A DNA stretch of 64,000 nt from Prosthecobacter vanneervenii. Lineage in GTDB: Bacteria; Verrucomicrobiota; Verrucomicrobiia; Verrucomicrobiales; Verrucomicrobiaceae. A model generated the notes under the pieces. It made no database searches. It was given only the letters and a program-made list of their open reading frames with translations, and was not told the origin of the DNA. The DNA lies in contig NZ_JACHIG010000001.1 in assembly GCF_014203095.1 (NCBI RefSeq), positions 372,001 to 436,000 of the forward strand, given 5' to 3'. Below, piece by piece: positions 44,225 to 54,195 of this stretch; the first letter of the stretch is position 1; every line of letters begins with the position of its first letter. The position numbers were made by a program, and so were the translations under genes.

Positions 44225-45187
44225 TCATCCGAGACGTTTTTTCTGCCGATGATGTTCTGCGGTGGCCTGCGCCATCTCGGCCACCTTTTCACACAGCACC
44301 TGTGGCGAGATGATCTCAGCATCGGTCCCAAGGCTCAGCAGCCAGCGGGAGACGTAGGGGAGCCCTTCGGAGCGGTAGGCGAAGCGTACGCGCGCACGCC
44401 TTCCCACGACCGGCACTTCCTCCACGATCGTGGGCCCCCAGAAACGGCGCACGCTTTCGAGAAGGTAATCAGGAACTTCGATGATCGCAAAGTCGCTGCG
44501 GTCAGGCACCACGCATTTGGCCAGGTGTTCGTCCAGATTGAAGCCCGGGCACGGCGGGATCGGCTCTGGCAGAGTTTCGCAGCGGACGATGCGGTCCACG
44601 CGGAAGTCCCGCATGTCCTCGCGCAGCCGGCACCACGCGATGAGGTGCCAGTGATCCATGTAGAAGACCAGCCCGCGAGGTTCCACCAGACGCTCGGTGG
44701 GCTCACCGCGTGCAGCACCGAGGTAGTCCAGCCGCAGCACACGCCCCTCCGCCATGGCGCGCTGCACGGTGCTCAGCGGCACGCTGCCCTTGGTCGGCGG
44801 GCGGGTGCCGATCACCATCGTCTTGCGCAGGCGGTCCACGCGCCCCTGCAGTCCGGCAGGCAGCACGGCTGTCACCTTGCCCATGGCGGAGCGGATCGCA
44901 TCGCGCATGGAGGCATCCGTCATGCGCTCCACCAGCAGCCCTCCGGTCACAAAGGCAAAGGCCTCCTCCGGCGAGAACATCACCGGTGGCAGGCAGTAGC
45001 CACTCATCAGGCTGTAGCCCACGCCCGGCTCTCCCACGATGGGCACGCCGCCTTCTCCCAGCGCCGCGAGATCTCGGTACACCGTTCGCTCCGTGATCTC
45101 AAAATGCTCCGCCAGCTGCGCAGCGGTGATGACCCGGCGCGACTGCAGCAGCATCACCATGGAGACGAGACGGTCCGTGCGGTTCAT
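44225..45187 (-). CDS. WYL-domain transcriptional regulator (YafY family)
   Basis: 320 aa from the ATG at 45187, which overlaps the upstream gene's stop (ATGA). N-terminal HTH_11 (LVSMVMLLQSRRVITAAQLAEHFEITERTVYRDLAALG), then the WYL domain (RVLRLDYLGAARGEPTERLVEPRGLVFYMDHWHLIAWC; key residues in FYMDHWHLIAWC), then a WCX-like C-terminus (VRFAYRSEGLPYVSRWLLSLG). WYL domains sense ligands, often nucleic-acid related. Genomic position suggests control of itself, the AlkZ-like gene and/or the VOC gene. Confidence 0.86.
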   Translation of the reverse strand: MNRTDRLVSMVMLLQSRRVITAAQLAEHFEITERTVYRDLAALGEGGVPIVGEPGVGYSLMSGYCLPPVMFSPEEAFAFVTGGLLVERMTDASMRDAIRSAMGKVTAVLPAGLQGRVDRLRKTMVIGTRPPTKGSVPLSTVQRAMAEGRVLRLDYLGAARGEPTERLVEPRGLVFYMDHWHLIAWCRLREDMRDFRVDRIVRCETLPEPIPPCPGFNLDEHLAKCVVPDRSDFAIIEVPDYLLESVRRFWGPTIVEEVPVVGRRARVRFAYRSEGLPYVSRWLLSLGTDAEIISPQVLCEKVAEMAQATAEHHRQKKRLG

Positions 45188-45741
45188 GCCTCGCCTCCTA
45201 TATCGGGATACTGCTCGGTAAACGGCAGCCAGGTGTCGCGCTTCAGCTTCGGCGCATTGGATCGGGTGATGTTCAGCGTCACTTGCAGCTCCACCAGAGC
45301 ACCGTCCACCTTGCTTTTGGTGATCGCGCCGGAAGGCGAGAGCGCCTTGCGCAGCTCTGCCGTGGTATGAGGCTCGCTGCGGATCAGCTCTAACGCACGC
45401 CGCGCCAGCGGGCTGCAGGTGGAAACTGGCCGATGCTGAGCCGGATAGTGCACGCGCCGCAGGTAGTCCACGCACATCAGCATGGCCAGTCCGCCGGGCA
45501 GCTTGCCGTAAAAGATCTCGTCGGGGAACTGCGCAGGCAGCTCGTTTTTCCAAGCCCACACGGCCTCCACCTTCTGGCCCCAGCCCTTCTGTCCGGGCTG
45601 CCTGCCAGGCAGATCCACAGCATCCCACAGGCAGGGCAGGTCGGAGGTCTTGGAGCCAAAGATGAGGCAGGTCTTCACCTGCAGGACGAACTCATAGGCC
45701 TGCTCGAAGGTTTTGATTTTGACGGGGCGCCTGGGCTTCAT
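45184..45741 (-). CDS. AlkZ-related small protein
   Basis: 185 aa from the ATG at 45741 (MKPRRPVKIKTFEQAYEFV); ATG at 45762 would add seven residues. It resembles, from memory, the short AlkZ-related (winged-helix DNA glycosylase-like) proteins: KTCLIFGSKTSDLPCLWDAVD, AWKNELPAQFPDEIFYGKLP and a C-terminal winged-helix-like EPHTTAELRKALSP. The catalytic status is unknown. Its stop overlaps the WYL start by 4 bp. Confidence 0.55.
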   Translation of the reverse strand: MKPRRPVKIKTFEQAYEFVLQVKTCLIFGSKTSDLPCLWDAVDLPGRQPGQKGWGQKVEAVWAWKNELPAQFPDEIFYGKLPGGLAMLMCVDYLRRVHYPAQHRPVSTCSPLARRALELIRSEPHTTAELRKALSPSGAITKSKVDGALVELQVTLNITRSNAPKLKRDTWLPFTEQYPDIGGEA

Positions 45742-45754
45742 GAGTGCATGTTGT

Positions 45755-47449
45755 TTACCCACGGAACAGCGTGCCGAGTTTCTTCCCCAAAATCACCCCG
45801 GCACCGAGAATGGTCACGGCCAGGAAGAGCATGGCCCATACGCCGAGGGCGGAGGCCAGATTGGGACCGCTGCCAAGTGCCAGCACCAGCGAGTAGATGG
45901 CCTTGGTGATGGGGAAGTACGTGGACTGCTGCGCTAGGATCATGCTGTCGCTCACCTCCAGCATGGCAAAGGAGAATGCCAGGAGACCGCCAGCCACGAG
46001 GTTCGGAGCCACGAGCGGCAGCGTCACGCGCCACAGCGCCTTCTCCGGACGTGCGCCGAGATTTTGCGCGGCCTCCTCCAGCGCGGGGCTCACCTGCTGG
46101 AATCCGGCGGCGGCAGAGCGCACCACATACGGCAGTCTGCGCACCGCGTAGGCGATGACCAGCAGCATCAGCGGATCCTCCCCCAGCATGAGCCAGTGGA
46201 AGGGCCGCCCCTCGCGCGTCATCGCCAGATAGCCAAAGGCCATCACGATACCAGGGACTGCCAGCGGCAGCATGGCCATGGCGTCCAGCAGCTGGCGCCC
46301 CCAGATGCGCGTGCGCACCGACACATAGGCCACGCCGATGCCCAGCACCAGCGCCACCAGCATGGCCAGCGCAGAGTACTTCAGGCTGTTGGCGATGGAT
46401 GAGAGCGTGAGCTCATGACCCAGCGCATCATGATAATGCTGCAACGTGAGCGAGTGCGGCAGCACCGTGCCGTACCAGTCTTTGGAAAAGGACAGCAGCA
46501 CCACTCCCATATGCGGCAGCACGGCCAGGAAGGTGACGCTGGCAAAGAGCGCCGTGCACACCCAGCCCAGACCAGCGGGCAGGGGGGCGGCCTCCCGTGC
46601 TGTGGTGGCACGTCCGCCACCGCCGGCATTCGCACTGCCAAAGAGCAGCCGGCTGACCAGATAGAACAGCGTGCTGAAGACCAGCATCACCGCCACCAGC
46701 GCATAAGGGAATGGGTTTCCACTCAGGTCATTGATGCTGCGGAAGACCTGCACCGCAGTGACGCGGTCGTAGTCAAAAAGCAGCGGTACGCCCATCTCGG
46801 TAAAGGACCACACAAACACGATCGTCCCGCCCGCAAACACACCGGGCATGATGAGAGGCAGCGTCACGCGCCAGAAGCGGCTCCAGGCATCACAGCCCAT
46901 GTTTGCCGCCGCTTCTTCCAGGGCCGGATCTAGGTTTGAGAGAGCCGCCGCCGCATTCAGGTAAATGATCGGATACAGATGCAGCACCTCCATGAGGATG
47001 ATGCCCAGCATGCGCTGCTGCCCCAGCCAGTCTGTGGGGTGCATGGCGTCCATCATTCCCAGGCTGATGAGCAGGCTGTTCAGCGCACCGGCCTGCCCGA
47101 GCAGTGATTTGATGCCGATGGCCCCCACAAAAGGCGGCAGGATCATCGGCATAAGCAAAAGGGAGTTCAGCAGCGCACGACCGGGAAAGGTGAAGCGCAC
47201 GTAGCACACCGCCAGCGGCAGCGCCACGCAGAGCGCGCCCAGCGTCGTCCACACCGCGATGATGAAGGAATTCCACAGCCCCTCGCGGTAGAGTTCATTG
47301 AGAAACACCTCCGACACATACTCCAGCGTGAGCCGATGATCCGGCCCCCGAAACGCCGCCTCTAGCGCCGCCCAGATGGGGTAGGCAAAGAAACAGGCGA
47401 AGAACGCAGTCATCCCCAGAAAGATCAGCAGTGAGAGGAGTTTGGACAT
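45755..47449 (-). CDS. ABC importer fused permease (Fe3+/spermidine type)
   Basis: 564 aa with about 12 transmembrane helices. Two BPD-type domains, each with an EAA loop: EEAAANMGCDAWSRFWRVTLPL and EEAAQNLGARPEKALWRVTLPL (key words RFWRVTLPLIMP and ALWRVTLPLVAP). This fused-dimer layout is typical of FbpB-type iron(III) permeases and 2-aminoethylphosphonate permeases. It lies 18 bp after the binding-protein gene. Confidence 0.87.
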   Translation of the reverse strand: MSKLLSLLIFLGMTAFFACFFAYPIWAALEAAFRGPDHRLTLEYVSEVFLNELYREGLWNSFIIAVWTTLGALCVALPLAVCYVRFTFPGRALLNSLLLMPMILPPFVGAIGIKSLLGQAGALNSLLISLGMMDAMHPTDWLGQQRMLGIILMEVLHLYPIIYLNAAAALSNLDPALEEAAANMGCDAWSRFWRVTLPLIMPGVFAGGTIVFVWSFTEMGVPLLFDYDRVTAVQVFRSINDLSGNPFPYALVAVMLVFSTLFYLVSRLLFGSANAGGGGRATTAREAAPLPAGLGWVCTALFASVTFLAVLPHMGVVLLSFSKDWYGTVLPHSLTLQHYHDALGHELTLSSIANSLKYSALAMLVALVLGIGVAYVSVRTRIWGRQLLDAMAMLPLAVPGIVMAFGYLAMTREGRPFHWLMLGEDPLMLLVIAYAVRRLPYVVRSAAAGFQQVSPALEEAAQNLGARPEKALWRVTLPLVAPNLVAGGLLAFSFAMLEVSDSMILAQQSTYFPITKAIYSLVLALGSGPNLASALGVWAMLFLAVTILGAGVILGKKLGTLFRG

Positions 47450-47467
47450 GCGTCTTGAGTGAGTGAT

Positions 47468-49153
47468 TTACATCCCCCGCTCGGCAATGCGGGCGGCCTT
47501 GATGTATTGATTGCGAAAGGCGTCTCCCAGTTCGCGGGCTAGGCGGGTTTCCTGTACTTTGTCGCGAGCGGAGAGAATGCGGGAGATGTTGCCGGTGGCG
47601 GCCTCGTGCTTCACTCGGGTGAGATCCTCCAGCACGCGCACGGCACGCTCGGGCATGCCCTTGTCGATGATCTGCCGCCATGCGGTGTGCAGTTCTTCAT
47701 GGGAGTCCACGCAGATGACGCGGACGATGAAGCGGATGGCGCTGAAAAGAGCTGCGGTGCGCTCGGGGTGGTAGGTGAAGGCGCGGGCCTTTTCAAAGGG
47801 CTGCTCCGCCCCGTCGCTCATGCGGGCGGTGTTTTCCGGCGTGTAGAGATCATGCCGCACGGGCAGTCGGCGCAAGGCGTGGCGGCGCGGGCCTCCGGGC
47901 TCTCCCACGCGGTAGCTCCACAGCTTCTGCCCGGCGTCTCCCAGCACAAACTCCATGAAGGCCGTGGCCAGTTCCGGACTGGGCGCACCGCGCAGCAGGC
48001 CGATGGGATCGACGCTGATGGACGTGCCGCCCAGCGGTGCGATGAAGCCCACACGCGAGGTGCCGTCCGCACGCCGCACATCCTCCTCGGCAGAGCGTCC
48101 GTAGAAGTCGATGCACATGCCCGCGGCAGCATCGCCCTTGGCAACCTCCAGCGGGATCTTGGTGGAAAAATCGGTGAAGTAACGCGCATTCGCGCTGATG
48201 CGCAGGATCAGGCGCAGCCCTTCATTCCAGCCCTCGGCCACAGCCTGCTCCTCCATCTGCTGCGGTGTCAGCTTGGACTTTGGCACTGACTTCAGCCGCT
48301 CCAGCGCCAGTTCAATCTGCTGCTGGATCAGCATCTCCAGCGCCTTCGTCACGGAGCCGCTCTTGCCCGGATCGCTCAGGGCTATCTGTCCGTAGTAGCG
48401 TGGATCAGCCAGGTCTGCCCAGGCGGTGGGATCGGCCTGGATGCCGATGCGGCGCAGCACATCGCGGTTGAAAACAATGCCGCTGCTGGAGAGGCAGGTG
48501 CCGCACCAGCGGCCCTGGGGATCGCGGAAGGGCTCGCCGCTGAGCTTTTCGGGGATGCCCGCATCGCTGAACCACTCGGGGTGCTTTTTGGCCAGCGCGC
48601 TGAGACCTGTCTTGATGCCATCACCTGCCACGAGCGTACCTGCGCGCGCCTGCTGCTCAAAGTCAAAGGCGCCGCCGCCAAAGAAGAGATCGATGCCTGT
48701 GCCCACATTCGAGTTCAGGTAGGCCTGCCGTGCGGGATCATCGGCAGCGGCTTTCGGATTCAGGCATGCCACGGCCACGGCAGGGCTCCACATCTGATGC
48801 AGCTTCTTTTCCCAGTGCTGCTGAAATGCCGCCAGCGCCTCCGACTTGATCAGCAGCGCGATCTCCGAGGTGCCGCCGGGCACACGCCAGTCGATGAAGA
48901 GCGTCTTTCCAGTCTTCTGTTTCCAGTGTGCGACAAAGGCGTGCCCGAATTCCTCGCGGATGCGGTCATGGTGCGGCGATACAATGATCAGCCGCCGGTC
49001 ATAGTGTGCCGGTGCGGTGCTCTGCGTTGGCTTGAGCAGGAATGGACCCGCCAGCGTGGCCAGCATGAGCAGGCACACCGCAGTCTCCTTGCGCCAGTGC
49101 CCCAGCCATGATAGCAGGGCCTGCGTGCGCGGGTGCTGGAGCAGAGCCTTCAT
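47468..49153 (-). CDS. ABC importer substrate-binding protein, membrane-anchored
   Basis: 561 aa from the ATG at 49153, overlapping the ATPase stop by 4 bp (ATGA). N-terminal helix ETAVCLLMLATLAGPFLL follows about 20 polar residues, so it looks like an uncleaved anchor rather than a classic signal peptide. The body matches iron/thiamine-type binding proteins (LIIVSPHHDRIREEFGHAFVAHWKQKTG, key words IIVSPHHDRIREEF). It is longer than FbpA (about 330 aa), with an extra C-terminal helical part of about 150 residues. Ligand not predictable. Confidence 0.8.
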   Translation of the reverse strand: MKALLQHPRTQALLSWLGHWRKETAVCLLMLATLAGPFLLKPTQSTAPAHYDRRLIIVSPHHDRIREEFGHAFVAHWKQKTGKTLFIDWRVPGGTSEIALLIKSEALAAFQQHWEKKLHQMWSPAVAVACLNPKAAADDPARQAYLNSNVGTGIDLFFGGGAFDFEQQARAGTLVAGDGIKTGLSALAKKHPEWFSDAGIPEKLSGEPFRDPQGRWCGTCLSSSGIVFNRDVLRRIGIQADPTAWADLADPRYYGQIALSDPGKSGSVTKALEMLIQQQIELALERLKSVPKSKLTPQQMEEQAVAEGWNEGLRLILRISANARYFTDFSTKIPLEVAKGDAAAGMCIDFYGRSAEEDVRRADGTSRVGFIAPLGGTSISVDPIGLLRGAPSPELATAFMEFVLGDAGQKLWSYRVGEPGGPRRHALRRLPVRHDLYTPENTARMSDGAEQPFEKARAFTYHPERTAALFSAIRFIVRVICVDSHEELHTAWRQIIDKGMPERAVRVLEDLTRVKHEAATGNISRILSARDKVQETRLARELGDAFRNQYIKAARIAERGM

Positions 49154-50229
49154 TTGCGCAGGATCACCACATCGTTCATCGCCACCATCACACGCACCTC
49201 GTCCTCGGAGGGAAGGCGGATTTCCTGGGGGTTGGTCTCGCACACTTTCATGAGCGGACCGCCGTGCACCTGGATGAGATACTGCACCGTGGCACCCAGA
49301 TAGGTGGTGTCCACGACGTGTCCGGGGATGCGATTGGATGAATCCACCACGGTGCCAAAGGTCAGCGACTCCGGCCGGATGCTCAGCACCACAGGCTGAC
49401 CCGCGGCTGGCTGCCAGGTGCCGTCATTGGTGCGGCCGCGCAGTGTTCCAAATGGAGTCTCCACATCGTAAAAGCCCGCCCAGCTGCTCTGTCGCATGGC
49501 ACGGCCTTCGACGAAATTCGTCTCGCCGATAAACTCCGCCACCATGCGTGTGGCCGGGTGCCGGTAGATGTCCTGTGGTACACCCACCTGCACCAGCTTG
49601 CCCGCATCCATGATGGCCATGCGGTCAGCCATGCTCAGCGCCTCGTCGCGGTCATGCGTCACATAAATGGCCGTCAGCCCGTGCTCTTTGACGATGTGGC
49701 GGATCTCGGTGCGCATCTCCAGACGCAGCTTGGCATCCAGATTGGACAGGGGCTCGTCCAGCAGCAGGCACTTGGGGCGGATGACGAGCGCACGCGCCAG
49801 CGCCACGCGCTGCTGCTGTCCGCCGGAGAGCTGCTGGATCTTCCGCGTGCCCAGGCCTTGCAGCTTCACCTGATCCAGCGCCTCTGCCACGCGGTGCTCG
49901 ATCTCCCGGCGCGGGCGCTTCCGCTCCTCCAGGCCAAAGGCCACGTTCTGCGCCACGTTCAGGTGCGGCCACAGCGCGTAGCTCTGAAACACCATGCCCG
50001 TGCCGCGACGGTGCGCAGGCAGGCGGGTTACATCCTCGTCATCAAACCAGATGCGCCCCTCGTCCGGCCGGTAAAAGCCCGCGACGTGGCGCAACAGCGT
50101 GGTCTTGCCGCAGCCGCTGGGGCCCAGCAGAAAGAACAGCTCCCCGGCAGGCACCTGCAGATCCACACTGCTGAGAACCACGCTGCCGCTGAAGCGTTTG
50201 GTGAGTTCCTGGAGTGTGATGGTGACCAT
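49150..50229 (-). CDS. ABC importer ATP-binding protein
   Basis: 359 aa, first gene of the importer operon. Walker A GPSGCGKTTLL, signature LSGGQQQRVALARAL, Walker B LLLDEPLSNLDA and H-loop YVTHDRDEALSMAD are intact. The C-terminal TOBE-type region is present. Closest in style to FbpC/PotA ATPases. Order ATPase, binding protein, permease, possibly continuing into the AlkZ-like and WYL genes. Confidence 0.92.
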   Translation of the reverse strand: MVTITLQELTKRFSGSVVLSSVDLQVPAGELFFLLGPSGCGKTTLLRHVAGFYRPDEGRIWFDDEDVTRLPAHRRGTGMVFQSYALWPHLNVAQNVAFGLEERKRPRREIEHRVAEALDQVKLQGLGTRKIQQLSGGQQQRVALARALVIRPKCLLLDEPLSNLDAKLRLEMRTEIRHIVKEHGLTAIYVTHDRDEALSMADRMAIMDAGKLVQVGVPQDIYRHPATRMVAEFIGETNFVEGRAMRQSSWAGFYDVETPFGTLRGRTNDGTWQPAAGQPVVLSIRPESLTFGTVVDSSNRIPGHVVDTTYLGATVQYLIQVHGGPLMKVCETNPQEIRLPSEDEVRVMVAMNDVVILRK

Positions 50230-50442
50230 GCGCTTGGGGTGAGGAAAAAGAAGGAGTCGAAAATCCTTCCATGGCTTTTACTAGAACTTGAGTCTCAAGG
50301 CAATTCGCAAGCCAGCCGCGCAGAGATTCTCACAAGAATGCAACATCGCAGTTGCAAAGCTTTCAGGACTCTCCACAATGCACGTCCCACCAACCGGAGC
50401 CACCCCAAATGCGGCGCCGCTGGCGGGAAGTCAAACCTAGGT

Positions 50443-50519
<77 letters not shown>

Positions 50520-50532
50520 CGGTTAACTGACT

Positions 50533-50559
50533 GTCCGTCATGAAGACACGGACGGTTTT
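50533..50559 (+). terminator. Terminator after tRNA-Pro
   Basis: Stem GTCCGT (50533-50538) with ACGGAC (50548-50553), followed by GGTTTTA, starting 14 bp after the encoded CCA. Confidence 0.7.
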
Positions 50560-50612
50560 AAGAGGACAAAAAATCCCTCTGCACACAAAAGCGCGAAACA
50601 AAACGAGCTGGC

Positions 50613-52712
50613 CTACTCTTGCTTCATGCCATCCGCAGCGCCCCAGGGTTCGATGAGCTGTAGCTTTTGTGCTTTGAGCGCCGCGTAGCAGTCGGGCAGG
50701 TCAAAGTGCTGCAGCACCTGTGGGACCATGATGGCGGCGGGCCACTGCTGGTCTTCGTGCGCGGCCAGTTCGTGGAAGGAGCTGAGTGCATGCTTGAGCG
50801 TGACCTGTTTAATATCCGGGCTGAGCAGCGCGGCAAAGGCGGCGGGCAGTGTGCCCCAGCCCTGAGCAGCCAGATGGATCTCCGTGTGTCCTGCTGCAGC
50901 GAGCAGCTGGATGACACGCAGCACGTCATAGGTGCGCTGCCCCGGCAGCGGGCGGTCGAGCATCTGGCTGAAGGCGGCGTAAAAGTAGTGGCTGCCGTAG
51001 CGGCCAAGAAACTGATTCGCACCGCAGGTGTCGGGCTGGGAGTCTCCCATGCCGCGCACATCGCAGGCAAAGAAGGCTGCGTCAGGCGCGGCGGCAATGA
51101 GCTCTTTGACAAAGGGATCGCTGCGCAGTTCGGCATCGGCGGAGCGATGAGAGATGTATAGCACGGCCTTGCTCTGTCCGCGTGGCAGGCGCGAGGTCAG
51201 CGCCTCGTCGCTCAGGCGTGTGACCAGCGCATGAATCAGCGGCTCCGTCTCCACGGCATAGGTGCAGTAGCCCTTGGTGGGATACTTGCGCGCGCCCACG
51301 CTGCGCAGGATGCGGTAGTCTGGCGCACTATCTGTCATCGTGGGCATCTTCAGCACCTTGCGCGCAGCTTTTTGCAATGCTTCGCCAGAGAGTGCCTTGC
51401 GCTTTGCGGCCAGATCGTCCGCCTTTTCCCGCGTGAAGGTCATAAGCGTGCGCGAGCCCGCCTCCGCCACCTGTCCTTTCGGTGTGCAGAGCAGCACTTC
51501 GTCTTTCTCGATGGTGAGCGCCGGCTCAGCAGCTGCGGCAGGGATGCCGGTGGCCTTGCCAAAGAATTGGTACATCGCCTCGCGGTTGGACTGCGAGTAA
51601 CCGTGCGGATCGGGTCCGATGTGCAGTTGAATGTTCTCCGGTTTACCGAGCAGCGTGTAGAGCTTCTTGAGACGCTCGTAGCTTTCGGTGGAGCCGCGAT
51701 TGTCAAAGAAGTCCTTTTCCTGCGCGAGGATGATCACCGGTTTCGGCGCCATCGCAGCAAGGAAGTCGCAGTGATCCAGATCCTGCGCCAGCACACGCGG
51801 CGGGCACTGCTCCATGTCCTGCGGCAGCTCGTTCTCCGCATCGCGTCGAAAGGTGGAGATAAAGCAGGAGGGCGCGCCCATGGTGAAGCGCGGCTCCAGC
51901 CCGCAGAGCCAGGTGGTCTGCGTGCCGCCGCCGGAGTTTCCAGTGATGCCGAGATGAGTGGTGTCCACCTCCGGGCGTGTGATCAGGTAATCAAGTGCAC
52001 GGATGCCATCCCAGGCAAACCAAGTTCCGAGAAACTCTCCGACCAGCGCCTGTGGCACGCCCATCTGGTTGTGCTCCGAGGTGCCGCCACCTAGGCGTGA
52101 GCCCAGCTTTTCGTTCAAGTACTGAAATCTCTCTCCCTGGCCCACGGGGTCAATGAGAAAGCAGACCTGCCCCTGGCGCGCGAGTCCCTGCGCAAAGCTC
52201 TGGTAGGCCTCCGCCGCCTTGCCATTCAGCGAGTGACCGCATACACCGATCACACCTGGCGCCTTGGCTTTGCCACTAGTGGGCAGATAGAGGTTTCCTG
52301 TGACGAGATAACCCGGGCGGCTTTCAAAGGTGATGTTCTCGATGCGGTAGCCATCGCGTTCCATCGTCTTCGTCACCTTGGCATTCAGGGGTGTCTTTTC
52401 CGGCATGGGGCCAAAGCACTGGCGGATGCGCTCCTGTACAGACTTCACATAGGCTTCGGCGTCCGCCTTGGTCTTCAATGCCTCGCGTCGTGCATTGCCA
52501 CGCTGCTCGGCGGCACGCACCTCCGCCACCAGCCAGTCCTGCATCATGCGCGGAAAGCGGTTCAGCGGCGGGAGTGCGGGTGCAGAGGCTGCTGTTTGCG
52601 CCATTGCACTGCCTGTGCTGCCAAAGAGTCCCTGCATCAGCGGCCAGCCCATGAGGCCCAGGCCGGTGGTTTGCAGAAAGTCACGACGGCGGGGCAGGGG
52701 CGAGGAATCCAT
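50613..52712 (-). CDS. Tat-exported alpha/beta hydrolase (acetyl-xylan-esterase-like)
   Basis: 699 aa. Twin-arginine signal PLPRRRDFLQTTGLGLMG. It has an alpha/beta-hydrolase core with nucleophile elbow GITGNSGGGTQT near residue 245, an oxyanion-type region FLIDPVGQGERF and a long C-terminal second hydrolase-like half (FACDVRGMGDSQPDTCG). Such two-lobed proteins in Verrucomicrobia are annotated as acetyl-xylan esterases or prolyl-oligopeptidase-like. Divergent from the Gfo/Idh/MocA gene, with a 59-bp shared promoter gap. Confidence 0.78.
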   Translation of the reverse strand: MDSSPLPRRRDFLQTTGLGLMGWPLMQGLFGSTGSAMAQTAASAPALPPLNRFPRMMQDWLVAEVRAAEQRGNARREALKTKADAEAYVKSVQERIRQCFGPMPEKTPLNAKVTKTMERDGYRIENITFESRPGYLVTGNLYLPTSGKAKAPGVIGVCGHSLNGKAAEAYQSFAQGLARQGQVCFLIDPVGQGERFQYLNEKLGSRLGGGTSEHNQMGVPQALVGEFLGTWFAWDGIRALDYLITRPEVDTTHLGITGNSGGGTQTTWLCGLEPRFTMGAPSCFISTFRRDAENELPQDMEQCPPRVLAQDLDHCDFLAAMAPKPVIILAQEKDFFDNRGSTESYERLKKLYTLLGKPENIQLHIGPDPHGYSQSNREAMYQFFGKATGIPAAAAEPALTIEKDEVLLCTPKGQVAEAGSRTLMTFTREKADDLAAKRKALSGEALQKAARKVLKMPTMTDSAPDYRILRSVGARKYPTKGYCTYAVETEPLIHALVTRLSDEALTSRLPRGQSKAVLYISHRSADAELRSDPFVKELIAAAPDAAFFACDVRGMGDSQPDTCGANQFLGRYGSHYFYAAFSQMLDRPLPGQRTYDVLRVIQLLAAAGHTEIHLAAQGWGTLPAAFAALLSPDIKQVTLKHALSSFHELAAHEDQQWPAAIMVPQVLQHFDLPDCYAALKAQKLQLIEPWGAADGMKQE

Positions 52713-52771
52713 GAGCGGGTGAAGAAATCGGGTGGGTGATGAATATCGGAAACGAGCTGCGTTTCTTTCCC

Positions 52772-54055
52772 ATGTCTGCGTCTGCTTCCACTTCCCGCCG
52801 TCAGTTTCTACAAACTGCTGTTCCTTTCATCGTCTCCGCCGCCACACTGGGCCGTGCTGGCGCGGTTTCTCCCAATGAGAAAGTACGCCTGGCCTGCATC
52901 GGCGTGGGTGGGCAGGGCACGAGCAATCTGCGGGCGTTGATGGCGGACGAGCGTGTGCAGGTCGTGGCCATCTGCGATGTGGACTCCCAGCACGCCGCCG
53001 CTGCCGCCAAGCTGGCCGGACTGCCCGAGAGCGCCATCTTCAAAGACTTCCGCGAGGTGCTGGCCCGCAGTGATGTGGACGCCATCATGAACGCCACTCC
53101 CGACCACTGGCACTCCAATGTAGCCATCGCCGCAGCAAAGACTGGCAAGGATCTGTATTCGGAAAAGCCCCTCGGTGCCAGCATCGTGGAGGGCCGTGCC
53201 ATCTGCCGGGCGGTGGAAGAAAACAAACGCGTGCTGCAGTGCGGCACCTGGCGGCGCTCCGGCCTGAAGGTGCGCATGGCCTGCGAGCGCGTGCGCAATG
53301 GCTACATCGGCACGCTGAAGGAGATCGAGATCGGAGTGCCGGGGAAGTTTGCCATCCGTGGCGGCTTCACCGGCCTGGAGGCCCCCGAGCCCGTGCCCGC
53401 CCATCTGGACTACGCCATGTGGCTTGGCCCGGCGGCGGAAAGGCCCTACACGGCAGCGCGCTGCCATTTCAACTTCCGCTGGATCGAGGAATACGCCCCC
53501 GGCTACATCACCGACTGGGGCGCTCATTTCCTGGACGTGGCCCAGTGGGGCGCGGGCATGGACGAAACCACCCCCACCGAAGTCAGCGCCACCGAGGTGA
53601 AACGCCGTACCAGCGGGATCTATGATGCTGCCGAGAGCTTCCGCATCGAGTATCATTATGCCAGCGGCCTGCGTGTGGTGATGACCAGCACAGACGACAA
53701 AACCAAGTGGGGCACCAAATTCATCGGCAGCGAAGGCTGGATCTACACCGAGTCCGAAGTCCTCAAAGCCAGCGACGACGCCATCCTGCGCGCCAAGCTC
53801 AAGGACAGTGACGTGAAGCTCTTCGAGTCGAAGAATCACCACCGCAACTTCATCGACGCAGTCTATTCCCGGGGCCGCACAGCCGCCACGGCGGAGATCG
53901 CCCAGCGTGCCGCCACCACCTGCCACATCGGCGCCATCTCGGCCGCCCTGGGCCGCCCGCTCAAGTTTGACCCCAAAGCCGAGCGTTTTGAAAGCGACGA
54001 CGCGGCCAACCAGATGCTGCTCAAGCCGATGCGCGAGGCGTGGAAGATCGCGTGA
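52772..54055 (+). CDS. Tat-exported Gfo/Idh/MocA family oxidoreductase
   Basis: 427 aa from the ATG at 52772 (MSASASTSRRQFLQTAVPFI), which places the twin-arginine motif SRRQFLQ at residue 9. NAD-binding motif ACIGVGGQGTSNLRAL, active-site EKPLGAS, DYAMWLGPA and ITDWGAHFLDVAQWG are typical of PVC exported members. Cofactor is probably loaded before Tat export. It was chosen over the ATG at 52736 because the signal is then intact. Confidence 0.88.
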   Translation: MSASASTSRRQFLQTAVPFIVSAATLGRAGAVSPNEKVRLACIGVGGQGTSNLRALMADERVQVVAICDVDSQHAAAAAKLAGLPESAIFKDFREVLARSDVDAIMNATPDHWHSNVAIAAAKTGKDLYSEKPLGASIVEGRAICRAVEENKRVLQCGTWRRSGLKVRMACERVRNGYIGTLKEIEIGVPGKFAIRGGFTGLEAPEPVPAHLDYAMWLGPAAERPYTAARCHFNFRWIEEYAPGYITDWGAHFLDVAQWGAGMDETTPTEVSATEVKRRTSGIYDAAESFRIEYHYASGLRVVMTSTDDKTKWGTKFIGSEGWIYTESEVLKASDDAILRAKLKDSDVKLFESKNHHRNFIDAVYSRGRTAATAEIAQRAATTCHIGAISAALGRPLKFDPKAERFESDDAANQMLLKPMREAWKIA

Positions 54056-54118
54056 CATGATCTTGGATTCAGACCGATAGGCAAGAAGTCCATTCAGTCG
54101 GCGAGCTTGTATGTGAGG

Positions 54119-54127
54119 TTATTCACA
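54119..54127 (+). promoter_or_regulatory. DnaA-box match TTATTCACA
   Basis: TTATTCACA fits the TTATNCACA DnaA box consensus and lies 69 bp upstream of the replication-like gene at 54196, in a locally AT-rich stretch (TAACGTTAATAAGG follows). A single 9-mer match can arise by chance, so this is suggestive only. Confidence 0.45.
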
Positions 54128-54195
54128 GAGCGACAATGTAACGTTAATAAGGTTTCCTTGACGGCAACCTGCTCTCCCGCTGAAATACGAGCCCT

